Shown piece by piece: positions 12,882-23,857 of a stretch of 64,000 nt of DNA (position 1 is the stretch's first letter; each line of letters begins with the position of its first letter). Both the position numbers and the translations under genes were made by a program. The DNA is taken from positions 33,783,350 to 33,847,349 of the forward strand of contig JARWIR010000005.1 in assembly GCA_029959085.1 (NCBI GenBank), read 5' to 3'. The stretch is from Nemophila menziesii (lineage: Eukaryota > Streptophyta > Magnoliopsida > Boraginales > Hydrophyllaceae). Below the pieces are notes generated by a model that worked only from the letters and a program-made list of their open reading frames with translations, was not told the DNA's origin and made no database searches.

Positions 12882-13062
12882 CGTCCCACGAAGACAGAGT
12901 TTGCAGATGAGTTCATTAAGTATGCCACTAGGAAAGCAGGTCATGGAAAAAGATGGCGTGTTAGACCTCGGTTGAACCTTATGATGTCTTTTTGTGGCTG
13001 TTGGTTTTTGTGTAACCTTATGATGCATTTCTGTGGTTGTTGCTTTTTGTGGAACCTTGTGT
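12882..13062 (+). pseudogene. Short coding-like remnant, unknown
   Basis: One frame reads RPTKTEFADEFIKYATRKAG followed by a lysine/arginine-rich tail and then hydrophobic low-quality sequence to a stop. The first 33 residues look protein-like, but there is no start codon and no recognised family. It may be a last exon of the locus at 11935. The following DNA repeats CCTTATGATG and TTTTTGTGG phrases. Confidence 0.3.
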
Positions 13063-13213
13063 AATGACTTTTTGTTGAACCTTGTGAGGTTAACGATGTG
13101 TTGAACTAATAGTAAGTCTAGATGAGTAATGATGACTTTTTTTTTTAATACATTTGCGTTATAATTCGAAAATTATTGGTGCTTGTAGTTGTTTTTTGTT
13201 TGAAATTTTTTGT

Positions 13214-13218
13214 GGCTA
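13214..13218. other. Target site duplication, left (GGCTA)
   Basis: GGCTA immediately precedes the 5' LTR and is repeated exactly at 19774-19778 after the 3' LTR. Five bp is the normal length for LTR retrotransposons. Confidence 0.93.
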
Positions 13219-14749
13219 TGATGTCTCTCTATTTTTTCTAAATATTAGCCCTTAGAAGACATCATTTTAGGTAAATATTTGACTTATTTGATAGATTTTT
13301 ATGCTTATTTCGTCATATTGCACTTTCTCCCCTTGGAATTAGACTATTTGCATTTTTAGAGCTTTTGTGCGTTAATTTGTTTGTTTTAGTGCAAAGTTAG
13401 TAGGTTCATTATTCTATGGAGAACCACTACAAGGAGGAGAAGTGAGAATTAAAGTCTTAGAGTGGTAGGAGCTAAAGGCAAGAAAAGAATTTACAAGAAC
13501 TTAACTAAAGAAGTTGCAGATCTGAAAAAAATTCCTAATTGATGTTTTTGGGCTACTTAGGAGCGGATTTAGCCTTGGGTCGTGAAACAAGGTTTGATAC
13601 CTTATTGAGTTAGGAAGATTATGCATGTTGAATCAGTCCATTTGGAGTTGTTATGCAAAGGTTACAGCCGTTTTACTAAATGCTACACACCAGTTACAGG
13701 AATCAAAGAAGAAGACCTAATCCTCTTAACCTAAGCCCTAATACGTTTTTGCTAGTATAAATAGACCTTTTAGCCTCCTTTTCACACACACTTCAGAGAA
13801 TTATATCGGAAGCTTCATATTTTCAAGTCAGAGCAAGGATGCAGAGGAAAAGCTAGAGCTGGAGGAATTTTGTTCTTCCAACAACAGCCAACCCAACCTT
13901 TAGGTTGTCCTATTTCTTTTCTGTATTGAGAATTATGTATTCCGTTTATTTTATTTAAGTATTTAATTTCGTTATGAACTAATTTTTTTAGTACTTGAGA
14001 ATCACTATATGGGTTGAACCCAGTTCTATTTAATTTATGTTTTCTGAATTTGGGATTTGATTATTTAAATTAGACTAGGTATTTTGTGTTGACTATTATT
14101 TTGTTTTAATCACTAATTTTGAAGTCATGAATCAAACTTATCTCATAGTAATTAGGCTATTCACTTAAGTGGCAAAGTGATCACCTTGACGGGGGGTTTA
14201 ATTATAGACATAGATAATAGAAGCGTAGTATTCGTTATTGACCCTGACGGGCTTAACTAACCATGCACCCAATGAGGTAAAAGACTGAACCATCTGAAAT
14301 TAGCTTATGATCACCCTGACGGGGTTTGTAATACCGTAGGATAGCTCCTAAGTTCACCCTGACGGGGGTTAGGAAATATTAGAGTCCCGACTAGCACAAT
14401 AATACCAGATTAGCCCTTAAACAGAAGCTTTAATTAGATAGGTTGGGTGAAACCCTTGCGAGGATCAAGTACTCTTATTCTTCTGAAGTTTAATCTTATT
14501 TTCTTGCTTTATTTTATTTCAGTAATTTATTTTATTGCATCTTTAATTTATAAAAAAAATAAAAAAACTTTTATTTTATTTCTCTGTCAAGCAATTATTT
14601 CTACTATCTGATTAAGCCTAGAGTTGTACCTATTCCGTCCCTGAGAACGAAACCCGATTTATCGGATATTACTTGGACAACCGTACACTTGCAGTACTGT
14701 GGTTCCTTTATTTTTAGTACTTAATTTTATAACACACTAGGACCCACCA
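13219..14749 (+). repeat. 5' LTR of the non-autonomous element
   Basis: Starts TGATGTCTCT and ends CCCACCA. It carries four CACC(C/T)TGACGGGG-type motifs between about 14180 and 14370. TAGTATAAATAGACC near 13753 is a good TATA box, which places U3 to its left. It aligns end to end with 18254-19773 with scattered substitutions. Confidence 0.92.
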
Positions 14750-14755
14750 AGTTTT

Positions 14756-14773
14756 TGGCGTCGCTGCTGGGGA
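14756..14773 (+). other. Primer binding site, tRNA-Asp type
   Basis: TGGCGTCGCTGCTGGGGA lies 6 bp after the LTR end. Plant Athila elements use TGGCGCCGTTGCCGGGGA here, complementary to the 3' end of tRNA-Asp. This copy carries a few substitutions. Confidence 0.75.
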
Positions 14774-14968
14774 CGGTAGTGTGTGACCCCGGGTGTTAAT
14801 CATTAGTAGTTTAATTGTTATTTTTATTTTATTTAATTTTTTCGGTTTTACGCTTTTCTTTGTCTTGTTTCTTCTCAGGTTTTACAGGTTTGGTGTATGC
14901 TCTCAAATCCCGAGAGACTAGTCTGAGCTCAAAACAAGAGAAAGAAGGAGGAAAAGAAAGCAAAAGAA

Positions 14969-15499
14969 ATGGAGGACTTGAACATTCATGATGTTGAGGA
15001 TCCCGAAATTCAGTTGGATGAACATGATAACCCAAAAGTGCCACTAGTTGTTCCAAATCCACTGGCAAGAATCCAAAACGCTTAATTCCAAATTCCTCTA
15101 GTAGGTCAACAACAACTTAATAAGAATGGTGCAGAAATTCTAGAAGAGATGCTATGATTCATCCAACCGAACGAATATAAACTATTTCGTCTACCACCAT
15201 TAGGACTCCGTCCACCTGCAATTCAAGGAATCGGATTCAGACCAGACGTGGGTATGATTAATCAGTTTATCAACATTGGACAGTATAGTGGTGCAGCACG
15301 TGAAGCTCCTATTCGAGCCATGTACAAATTTATGAAAATCTGTGATGCATATGTCACTCCTGGAGTAACCCAAGAACAGATGTACTTTCATATGTTCCCG
15401 TTCTTCCTCACTGGAGGAGCTAGCGAATGGTATGACCAGCAACAACACGATGAAAAGTTCTTGGCTAGGATCATTCATGGTCACAAAGGTAATCTCTGA
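14969..15499 (+). pseudogene. gag N-terminal stub (Athila-like)
   Basis: The ATG at 14969 opens a frame (MEDLNIHDVEDPEIQ) with stops near 15082 and 15156. The same frame then continues as 15248-15499. AREAPIRAMYKFMKICDAYV, GVTQEQMYFHMFPF and GGASEWYD match the start of the retrotransposon Gag domain and align with 55880-56040. It stops where the Gag core should continue, and the CCHC knuckle is lost. Confidence 0.75.
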
Positions 15500-15599
15500 G
15501 AAACTAGTTGTAATCAAAGCCAAGGGATGCAAATTCCGAATAGAAAATGTGGATAACCTTACTCACTGCTGGGGAGGTTATGTTAAGAAGTGATCTCAG

Positions 15600-16525
15600 A
15601 GGTAACCCGTCGAGCTTAACGACGTTAATCAAAATCCATTTCAATGGTATATTAGTTCATTGCTTTATGTTTTTCAATTCCTAGTGTATAATTATAGGTA
15701 GGTGTCGTGTCTTAGTGTTTACTTTCAAAATAAATGAGAAAGGTAGTGTGTTAAATGGTGCAGGAATTGAGTTTGGGGTACTAAGGAACGAAAAGAAGAA
15801 AAAAAATGCATCACTGACCGGTATACCGGCGAAATCCCCGGTATACCGGAGGAAAAGAACACAGTGGCCACGGGTTCTGGAATTAGGTTTATTGCCAAGA
15901 CAAAAAAAATTAAAAGGCTTGACCGGTAAGCCGACGAGAAAAAAAACCTTGCCACGGGTTTTTGGAATCAGGTTTTTTGCCGAAGGGAACTTTACTAGGA
16001 CCGGCATATGCCAGCCCGCTATGTCGAAAAAAAAACCCTGTGCCACGGGATTCTGAAGCAGGTTTTTTTACGAGAAGACACGGTTAGGGACCGGCTAGCC
16101 GGTTATCTGACCGGTATGCCGGCCCGACCAATGGGATTTTAACCAAAACCTTATTAAAACCCTAGTTTCCTCCTCTTTAACCTATCCTCTCATGCAAGAT
16201 ATCATTATGAACGACCTCTAACCCATTATATAACTGCAACACACTACTACAACCCCCAGAGACATTCAATCCTTCCTCCTATTCCATTCCAAACATACAT
16301 CCAACATCACAATCCTTCAAGAACACAAATAAATCTTCTCCTTCAACCTTAAGCCTCTTCATCAAAGCTTTAATCATATTTCATTAAACCTTCCCAAATC
16401 CACTACATAATCATTACCCATCTCAAATATCACTATAATCCTTCATTACAAATCCTCAAAACATCAAAATTCAAAACTCTTCTCTAGTTTTTGAATATGT
16501 GAAGTTTGAGTTTGGGGATCATTGA
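15600..16525 (+). other. Post-pol spacer with CCGG palindromes
   Basis: After GGTAACCCGTCGAGC (about 15601) comes a GC-richer stretch. It has repeated ACCGG(TATA)CCGG-type palindromes at 15817, 15837, 15999 and 16089-16120, then a guanine-poor leader up to the third-ORF start near 16526. Matching arrangements are at 40100-40740 and 61300-62090. The two overlapping open frames at 15681-16056 are shadows of this spacer. Confidence 0.7.
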
Positions 16526-16770
16526 GATGACAAAGATTGGGAAGTCAAGAATACCATGAAGAGGAAGAAGAAGTTGAAGAACCTATTATTACTTTTGGTG
16601 TTGAGAGGATAAACATGACAAGGTGTTGACAACCATAGGAAAAGTCACAAAAGAGTTGGAGCTTATGCAAAACATATTACGTGGAGTGAGAAATGTTCAA
16701 CATGCCAACTACGCAACAAGAGGATCCTTACCTGAACGCAACCATGCAAACCAGCTTCGTGCTAGTTCAT
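16526..16770 (+). pseudogene. Third-ORF remnant, internally deleted
   Basis: ATGACAAAGATTGGG at 16526 corresponds to the third-ORF start at 62094. The stretch from 16635 (AAAGTCACAAAAGAGTTGGAG) matches its 3' end near 63235. Almost the whole conserved domain between them is missing. Confidence 0.6.
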
Positions 16771-18253
16771 ATACGTTTTCCTATCCTTTTTTTCTCATTT
16801 GTTTTATTAGTTTATTTGCTTTATTGAGTCTTTTAGAGTCGTGGGGACACGAATCATTTTTGAGTTTGGGGTGGGGTTCGTTGCCTCATCCCAATTTTAT
16901 GTGTAATTCATTTTACAAGCTTTCAATAAAATTAATCTAAGGGTTGCGTTGACTATAGAATATTATAAATGTCCCAATCAAGCATGCTTTTTATGAATTT
17001 ATGATAGAAAATAGTTGACTTTAGGAGTTAGTATAAAACGCACTTTGATTCCATGCAAACACAAGTAATTGATAGGAAGAATTAATGAACAATGCAAAAG
17101 AAGTAAACTTGTGCTTAAGGAAAATGAGTGGTTTGTAGAACGTCAGATCTGAATGAGTAGAGAATCCACTTAGGTATGAACTAGATGCAAGCTAAGTAAA
17201 TAGGAAAATGATAGAGGCAGTTCTTTGTTAGCCCTTTGAAACCTTTTTTTGCCTTCTATCCTTGAATTTAATATTATCCGTCTTAGCCAAATTTATAGCC
17301 TTTAAGCCTTTATTTTGTCGCCACATTATAAGCCAATATCCCTTCAGTTTATTAGGCATTTCCATATGACCCGCACTTGAATCACGATCCTAAGACTTCC
17401 TGTCTTGAGCTTGAGTTTGGGGTGGTGGGTCCACCATTATAGGAATTTACATTGGGTTTTTGGAGCTTATCAATCGTGCTCTGTTTTACATATTGATGAT
17501 GATTCACAGTTATTATATTGTAACCCTTTGCCGGGGTAAGAGTAAATGAAAAAAAATATGAACAGCTATGAAAAGAAAAAATTTATGAGAAAAATAGCAT
17601 GATATCTCAACATCAAAAAGAGAGTCATAGCTATACAAAAGAAAAAAGAAATTTCATATTAAAAGATTACATATATTTGGACCGGCAAAGAGGAAATTTT
17701 TATGTGAACATCTTTAGTGCTTATTGGTTTAATCTGGGGACGCTAAATTAGTGCGTCAAATGGGTTGAGTGAGAACTTATTCGAGTGTAAACTCAAGCTC
17801 TTGGACAGTTTGTTGATGGTAAGTGAGGAGAGCCAAAACCTCACTTCAAATTTACCAAATATACATACCATACTGTCCCTAAGCCTACGTTACAACCGTA
17901 AAGACCTTGTGATTCCTAGATACATAGTGAGTTTATGATTCAACTAATAGGGAGTATGCTAAGTGGAGCGTGTAAAGCAAGTAAGGATCGATGAACACCC
18001 TATAGCCACCATCTTGAGATAAGTAACAAGTGTAACCTTCTAGCATTGTGAAATTAATTTTGGATTGATATTATGTTTTGTTTGATTTTGTATGGCATGT
18101 GTATGTGTATATTAATTCCTAGATAATATTATATGATATTTGTTTTAAGTTGTTCTTTGGGTGTATTTACTAGATTCTGCCTTCTGCGTTCACCTAAAGG
18201 CCTTCGTTTTTATTTTACATTGTCGGGTTGACAAAGGTTTGAGTTTGGGGTCT
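16771..18253 (+). other. 3' leader and polypurine tract
   Basis: Non-coding. It shares the CGTGGGGACACGA, GAGTTTGGGGTGGGG and GACCCGCACTTGAATCACGATCC phrases with 63380-64000. It ends with a GAGTTTGGGGTCT polypurine tract directly before the 3' LTR. Confidence 0.75.
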
Positions 18254-19773
18254 TGATGTCTCCCTATTTGTTCTAAATATTCTCCCTTAGGAGACATCAT
18301 TTTAGGTGAATATTTGACTTGTTTGATAGACTTTTATGCTTATTTCGTCATATTTCACTTTCTCCCCTTGGAATTAGACTATTTGTATTTTTAGAGCTTT
18401 TATGCGTTAATTTGTTTGTTTTAGTGCAAAATCAGTAGGTTCGTGATTCTATGGAGAACCAATACAAGGAGGAGAAGTGAGAATTAAAATCTTAGATCGA
18501 GTGGAGGAGCTAAAGGCAAGAAAAGAATTTCCAAGAACTTAACTAAAGAAGTTGCAGATCTGAAAGGCTGTTACTAATTGTTGTTTTTGGGATACTTAAG
18601 AGCGGATTTAGCCTTGGGTCGTGAAACAAGGTTTGATACCTTATTGAGTTAGGAATATTCTCCAATTTGAATCAGCCCATTTGGAGTGGTTATGAAAACG
18701 TTACAGCCGTTTTACTAAAGTCTGCACACCAGTTACAAGAATTAAAGAAGAAGATGAGCTTGGGCCCCTAATCCGTTTTTGATAGTATAAATAGACCTTT
18801 TAGCCTCCTATTCACACACACTTCAGAGAATTACATCAGAGGCTTCATATTTTTAAGTCAGAGCAAGAAGGCAGAGGAGAAGCTAGAGCTGGAGGAATTC
18901 TGTTCTTCCAACAACAGCCAACCCAACCTTTAGGTTATCCTATTTCTTTTCTGTATTGAGAACTATGTATTCCTTTTATTTTATATAAGTATTTAATCCG
19001 TTATGAACAAATTTCTTTAGTACTTGAGAATCGCTATATGGGTTGAACCCAATTCTATTTAATTTATGTTTTCTGAATTTGGGATTTGATTATTTAAATT
19101 AGACTAGGTATTTTGTGTTGACTATTATTTTGTTTTAATCACTAATTTTGAAGTCATGATCAAACTTAGCTCATAGTAATTAGGCTATTCACATAAGTGG
19201 CAAAGTGATCACCTTGAGAGGGGGTTTAATTACAGACATAAATAATAGACGCTTAGTATCCGTTATTAACCCTAACGGGCTTAACTAACCATGGAAGCAA
19301 TGAGGTAAAAGACTGAACCATCTGAAAGTAGCTTATGATCACCCTGGCGGGGTTTGTAATACCGTAGGATAACTCCTAAGTCCACCCTAACGGGGTTAGG
19401 AGATATTAGAGTCCCGACTAGCACAATAATACCAGTTTAGCCCTTAAACAGAAGAATTAATGAGATAGGTTAGGTGAAACCCTTGCGAGGATCAAGTACT
19501 CTTTCTCTTTTGAAGTTTAAATCTTATTTACTTGCTTTATTTTATTTCAGTAATTTATTTTATTGCATCTTTAATTTTTAAAACAAATAATCTTTTATTC
19601 TATTTTTCTGTCTAGCAATTATTTCAACTATCTGATTAATACTAGAGTTGTACATATTCCGTCCCTGAGAACAAAACCCAATTTATCGGATATTACTTGG
19701 AAAACCGTACACTTGTGGTATTGTGGTTCCTCTATTTTTAGTACTTCATTTTATAACACACCAGGATCCACCA
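18254..19773 (+). repeat. 3' LTR of the non-autonomous element
   Basis: Starts TGATGTCTCC and ends ATCCACCA, followed by the GGCTA duplication. It is collinear with 13219-14749, with scattered substitutions and small indels, so the insertion is not very recent. Confidence 0.92.
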
Positions 19774-19778
19774 GGCTA

Positions 19779-21147
19779 TAAACAGATTGCAGATTGGAGT
19801 TGATTATTTGCGTGTTGTGTTTTAGTGGGCCACGCTTCAATATTTGTGGGGCTATGTGATAATGACTGGTGGGTTGTGTTGGATGTTATTTCACGAACTT
19901 GATTACGGCCTAGTAAGTTGTTATGAGACCAATAAAGTTAGCTTTCTAAAAAACTTAAGTAAAGATTACCAAAGTTTTGTTTACAAAACATACGAGCACT
20001 ACGCGAACAAAACTAACTAATTAAAATGTTCAAATTATGCATAACTTGTTGGATATGCTGTTTTGTGAGTTTTAGTGGGCTACGCTTGAATATTCAAGAG
20101 CTTGTGAGTATTTCTCTAGAGAACATAAGAGCTATAAAAGGAACACACGAATTTAAAGAAGTTATTATTATGGAGAAATGGGAAACAAAAAGCTTAAACT
20201 AATTGGAAAAATAAGACCACTAATGAGAATTTGATTATCAACTATATGTAATTGTATGTATATATGTATATAATTATAGAGGGAGAAGAAATAAGATGAT
20301 GTAAGAGAAAACCCAAGTGGGAGGGTTAAATTAGCAAATAGATCAACTTTCAGGAATGGGGTGTTACATTACTGTTGGATGCCTTCTTAAATACAGAAGA
20401 TCCCCAGAAGAATGGCTACTATATTTTATTTGTTTTCGTTTTCCTATGTAGTATTTCTTTTTCTTTTTTTGTAATCAGTAATTATTATTAATAAAACTTA
20501 AACAAGTATAACTTACAAAAACATATGCCAAATCACTAATCAATTAAAATAAGGATATCTAAGTTAGATATGCTGTTTTGTGAGTTTTAGTGGGCTACGC
20601 TTGTATATTTGGTGGGCTGGGTGCGCAACATAAACTAACGAATTTGATAAACGTGATTGTGGTTACAGAACGAGGGAGTTTTCCCAGGGATTAGTATGGA
20701 ATAGTTATATAAAAAATATTTTTATATATATTTTTATTTTTTACTTTTTATATTCTATTCAGATTTTGAATTATCCGCCGGTTTATTGTAAAAACCCAAA
20801 TCGTAACGGATAATCCACCGGTTTACCTTTGTGAGAAACCTAAGAGTGCACCATTGTTTCCATTAATAGAGTTTTTACCAGATCAGATATTCATCGGGCA
20901 CGGTTAATATTTTAACCCTTGGCATCCCTATTAGTATGTCATTGGCTTACAGATCGAAACTAACAATTTTTTCATTCCCTTTTGTTTTTCTAATCCCCTT
21001 TTTCTTTTTTTCTTTTTTCTTCAATTGTCATTGAACAATTATTATCATTTAACAATTAATATTTAAAATACAATATATGTTTTCTTTTTCTTTCTTTGAC
21101 CAATTATATAAAAAAAATATAAACTTTTACTAATAAGATACACATGG
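19779..21147. other. Intergenic region with three dispersed repeats
   Basis: No gene is seen. A phrase containing GTTTTAGTGGGC(C/T)ACGCTT recurs at 19813-19850, 20049-20094 and 20564-20611; the last two also share GATATGCTGTTTTGTGA. A small hAT-like element lies at 20699-20930. Confidence 0.6.
20699..20930. mobile_element. Small hAT-like MITE, one end degraded
   Basis: The 232-bp unit has exact 8-bp repeats TTAGTATG on both sides (20691-20698 and 20931-20938). The right end, read inward, is TAGGGATGCCAAGGG, a common plant hAT terminus. The left end does not match it well. It contains two CCGGTTTA phrases and no coding capacity. Confidence 0.5.
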
Positions 21148-22319
21148 TCAAATTTTTATCTTCTTTTTTAACAAAAAACTAGTGTCAACATGAATTTTGA
21201 TCAGTGGAAGATTACTTTGTAAAATATATGGGGAGGTAGTATTGGTAGTAGAGCTATTCATTTTGCTCCTCCTTGTATGAATCTTATTTTTCTTCCTACC
21301 CTTGTTTTTATTTTGGGTATTCATATTTGTAATAATATTAGAGTTAGCATTTGAGTTTGAGTTTGAAATTAAGCTTGTCTCAGGTTCACTGGGACTTGTG
21401 TGAAGTTTTATGAACTCATCACATGCGATAGTTGCTTTAGTAATAGTTTTAATAGGGTCAAGTTTTATACCTTTGAAAATGAAGTCATTTATAGCCTTCC
21501 AAATGAAGCAAGCTACTATGGAAACTTTCTCAACCAGGGGGGCTTGTACAATCATGTCTTGCACTATCCATCTGAATAAGTTTAAGAAACCACCTATCAA
21601 AATTCAAAGTTTGTGTGTTTCTTGTATATAGCCCCACAGGAGTTTCATACCAGGCATCTCTTGCCAAGTTACAATCAAATAGTAGGTGTTCAGTATCTTA
21701 TACTTGAACATTACAAATCTTACAAATCTTTCATACTTAAATGTGCCTCTAATGGTTTTCCTCCTTCTCCCCGAATGAGAAAATTTCCCAAAAGTGATTA
21801 TTTAGTATCAACAAGCGTGCTTTAGGTGCACTGAAAAGTTTAAAGGAGCTTATAGGGGGAATCCATATACCTTTTACTTTACCAATTTAAGCTGCAACTT
21901 TGTGGATATTTGATTCCTTAATCATCGTATTAGCCAAGCCATGAATCTGAACCCAGAAAATGATTTGCTTCCTCTCAATTTCTGAGATTTTTAATCCTGG
22001 TTGGTACCTCTAGATTAGGATATGTTGACCAGAATACTCCAAGGCCGATTAGCCCAAACCATTTGACAATCTTCATCAGTCTCGAATTCAAGAGTGCAAG
22101 CATTAAAGCCTTTCTTTCAAGGACTGTATTTCCTTTGATTCCCCAGTTTTTGGCTATTGTTATTTTTAGAAAGGCAAAGCTAATAATTTCCTTGGAGAGG
22201 ATCCTTGCCATCATCTTTGGGCCATTGCATTGGGCATAGATGGAGGTCGGGTCCTCATCAAGGATGAATTTCACTTCCTCATCATTGGATTTACCAGTTG
22301 TATTGTATTTAGAGCTCAT
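21148..22319 (-). pseudogene. Internally deleted LINE: ORF1 start joined to zf-RVT
   Basis: From 22319 leftward, the minus strand encodes an N-terminal LINE ORF1 block (MSSKYNTTGKSNDEEVKF, then ILSKEIISFAFLKITIAKNW) and then FWVQIHGLANTMIKES, typical of the DUF4283 domain. It continues through frame changes into KICKICNVQV and EHLLFDCNLARDAWYE, the zinc-binding RT-associated domain (zf-RVT) normally found after the RT. An RNase H start (LIKIHVDTSF) follows near 21160. Endonuclease and RT are absent. Upstream, 22320-22450 is a purine-rich, 5'-UTR-like stretch. Confidence 0.65.
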
Positions 22320-22804
22320 GATTTGTTGTAGTAAATGCTATTAAAGTTGAGAAAAGAGAGGGAGAGGGGAAGGAAAGGGGAAAGGCGGTAGGTGAGGGAA
22401 GGATTTATGGCGGTGGTGGGTAGATTTTAGGCGGTGGTGATTTCATTTCGATAATCGTGCCTGAGTTAGAAAATGGGTTGAAATGTGGTTATTAAGAAAG
22501 GTAATTTATTATTACAATGGAGTGTGTAAAAAGATAGTAGTTTCGGCTGCACAATATATCGAAATAAGTACAATTAATTAAAACAATTTTTGAAAAATGT
22601 TATTGCACTCCACTCTCCGCCTCCACCTCTATAAAAATCTGTCTCCATCATTGAGTAATGATTTATAAATTATATCGATTTTCCATATTTATATTTTGAA
22701 CTATACGGGAAACGTTAAGGAGATTCCATTTGATTAAAATTTAAAATCAAAGGTTACATCCAATTTTGACGTGAACGGAGTCATTGGCCAAAGTGTTTTT
22801 CAAA

Positions 22805-22928
22805 GAGATAGATAGTTGGCCTAGTGGTTAGGTTACTCCGCAGAGACCAAGAGGTCCTGGGATCGAATCTCATTGGAGTTGAAATGACTCCAAGCCCAAA
22901 GTGGCTCTCTCATGTACTCAAAAAAAAA
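22805..22928 (+). mobile_element. tRNA-derived SINE with 14-bp target duplication
   Basis: The body of about 124 bp has an A-box-like TGGCCTAGTGGTTAGG (from 22817) and a B-box-like GGTCCTGGGATCGAATCTC (from 22853), the two internal RNA polymerase III promoter boxes. It ends in a run of A. It is flanked by AAGTGTTTTTCAAA (22791-22804) and the same sequence at 22929-22942; the first two A's of the right copy merge with the tail. It resembles plant Au-type SINEs in box layout. Confidence 0.85.
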
Positions 22929-22942
22929 AAGTGTTTTTCAAA

Positions 22943-23849
22943 CGAAAGTGTATTTAAGAGTATTAATTAAAACATCAATGTTGTAAAAATACCCAAAAGA
23001 ATAACAAGTAGAACTAAGAAACCAAATATACGGCCCACAAAATAAGCCCAAACCGGCGCAATATTAGAAACATCAAACATAAAATCGACCACCAAAAACG
23101 CACGGAAAACGACTGAATTGGTCGAAAAGGAAACAACAATTTATGTAAACAATATCGGAAAGGAAAACAAGTTGAGACATGGATATTGTAGAAAAACAGC
23201 AAGTACACTTAATGTAATTATGATGGAGCTGAAAAAAAACTACTTAATAGACTTGAACAAGGAAAATAAGCAAGGAAAAAAGGTACTGGAACTTCGTGAC
23301 AACATGCATGCAGTGAGAGGGAGAGAGGCTCTTGCAGGTGTTGATGAAACAAGTAATGATGCATCTCTCTCTCTCACACACACACCCCTTTAATATGTAT
23401 GTTTGCGTGCAGCAAATTGCTGACTGCGCAGAGTGTTTGCATGCCTTTCCTCCAAAACAAGGCCAACCCCTTGGGACGTGGGAGCTAAAGTTTGGGTTGT
23501 TTCCACCCATATTTAAGAGTGTATAGTAAAATTTATGTATTGAAATAGTTAAAATATAAGGAGACATGATGCTTAAAACAAAATCCATAAAAGGTTTACA
23601 GATAAGTGGACTTTGTATCATATTGTTGATCCCCCCATGCACGTATATTAATGCATTTGTGTGAAAAAAAAAAACACGTATATTGTTGTGTAAAATTAAT
23701 GCATTTTTAAACCTCCAGATATTCTTTGTATAATTTTAAGCATTAATAAAAGGTTGATGAATTAGAGAGAAAAAAAACTCTTATCAATATAAGGATTTAG
23801 TTTTGGAGTTTGAAATCATTGTTTGAGGTAATTGCCGATTTAGTAGTTA
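22943..23849. other. Intergenic region, no recognised gene
   Basis: An open frame at 23118-23393 (91 residues) has no recognised domain. A short (CT)n(CA)n tract lies near 23365-23388. Nothing else is supported. Confidence 0.4.
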
Positions 23850-23857
23850 CAAATTAA

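Larger units (their letters stand above)
13219..19773 (+). mobile_element. Complete non-autonomous Athila-like LTR retrotransposon
   Basis: The 6555-bp element has two LTRs of about 1.5 kb with TG/CA ends, a 5-bp GGCTA duplication, a tRNA-Asp-type primer binding site, a gag stub, a CCGG-rich spacer, a remnant of the third ORF and a polypurine tract. Protease, RT, RNase H and integrase are absent. At about 15600 the gag stub gives way to the GGTAACCCGTC phrase that follows the integrase stop in the coding element (61094), so pol was lost by a clean internal deletion. Movement would need enzymes from a relative such as 54653-64000. Confidence 0.9.

Noticed and set aside
21410..21825. Plus-strand open frames 21410-21631 and 21613-21825
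   Set aside because: Antisense shadows of the minus-strand LINE remnant.
22805..22928. Possible tRNA gene
   Set aside because: A and B boxes are present, but there is no cloverleaf continuation, and the A-tail with target duplication identifies a SINE.
23118..23393. 91-codon open frame as a gene
   Set aside because: No recognised domain, no splice context, and its end is a CT/CA microsatellite; left as unknown DNA.
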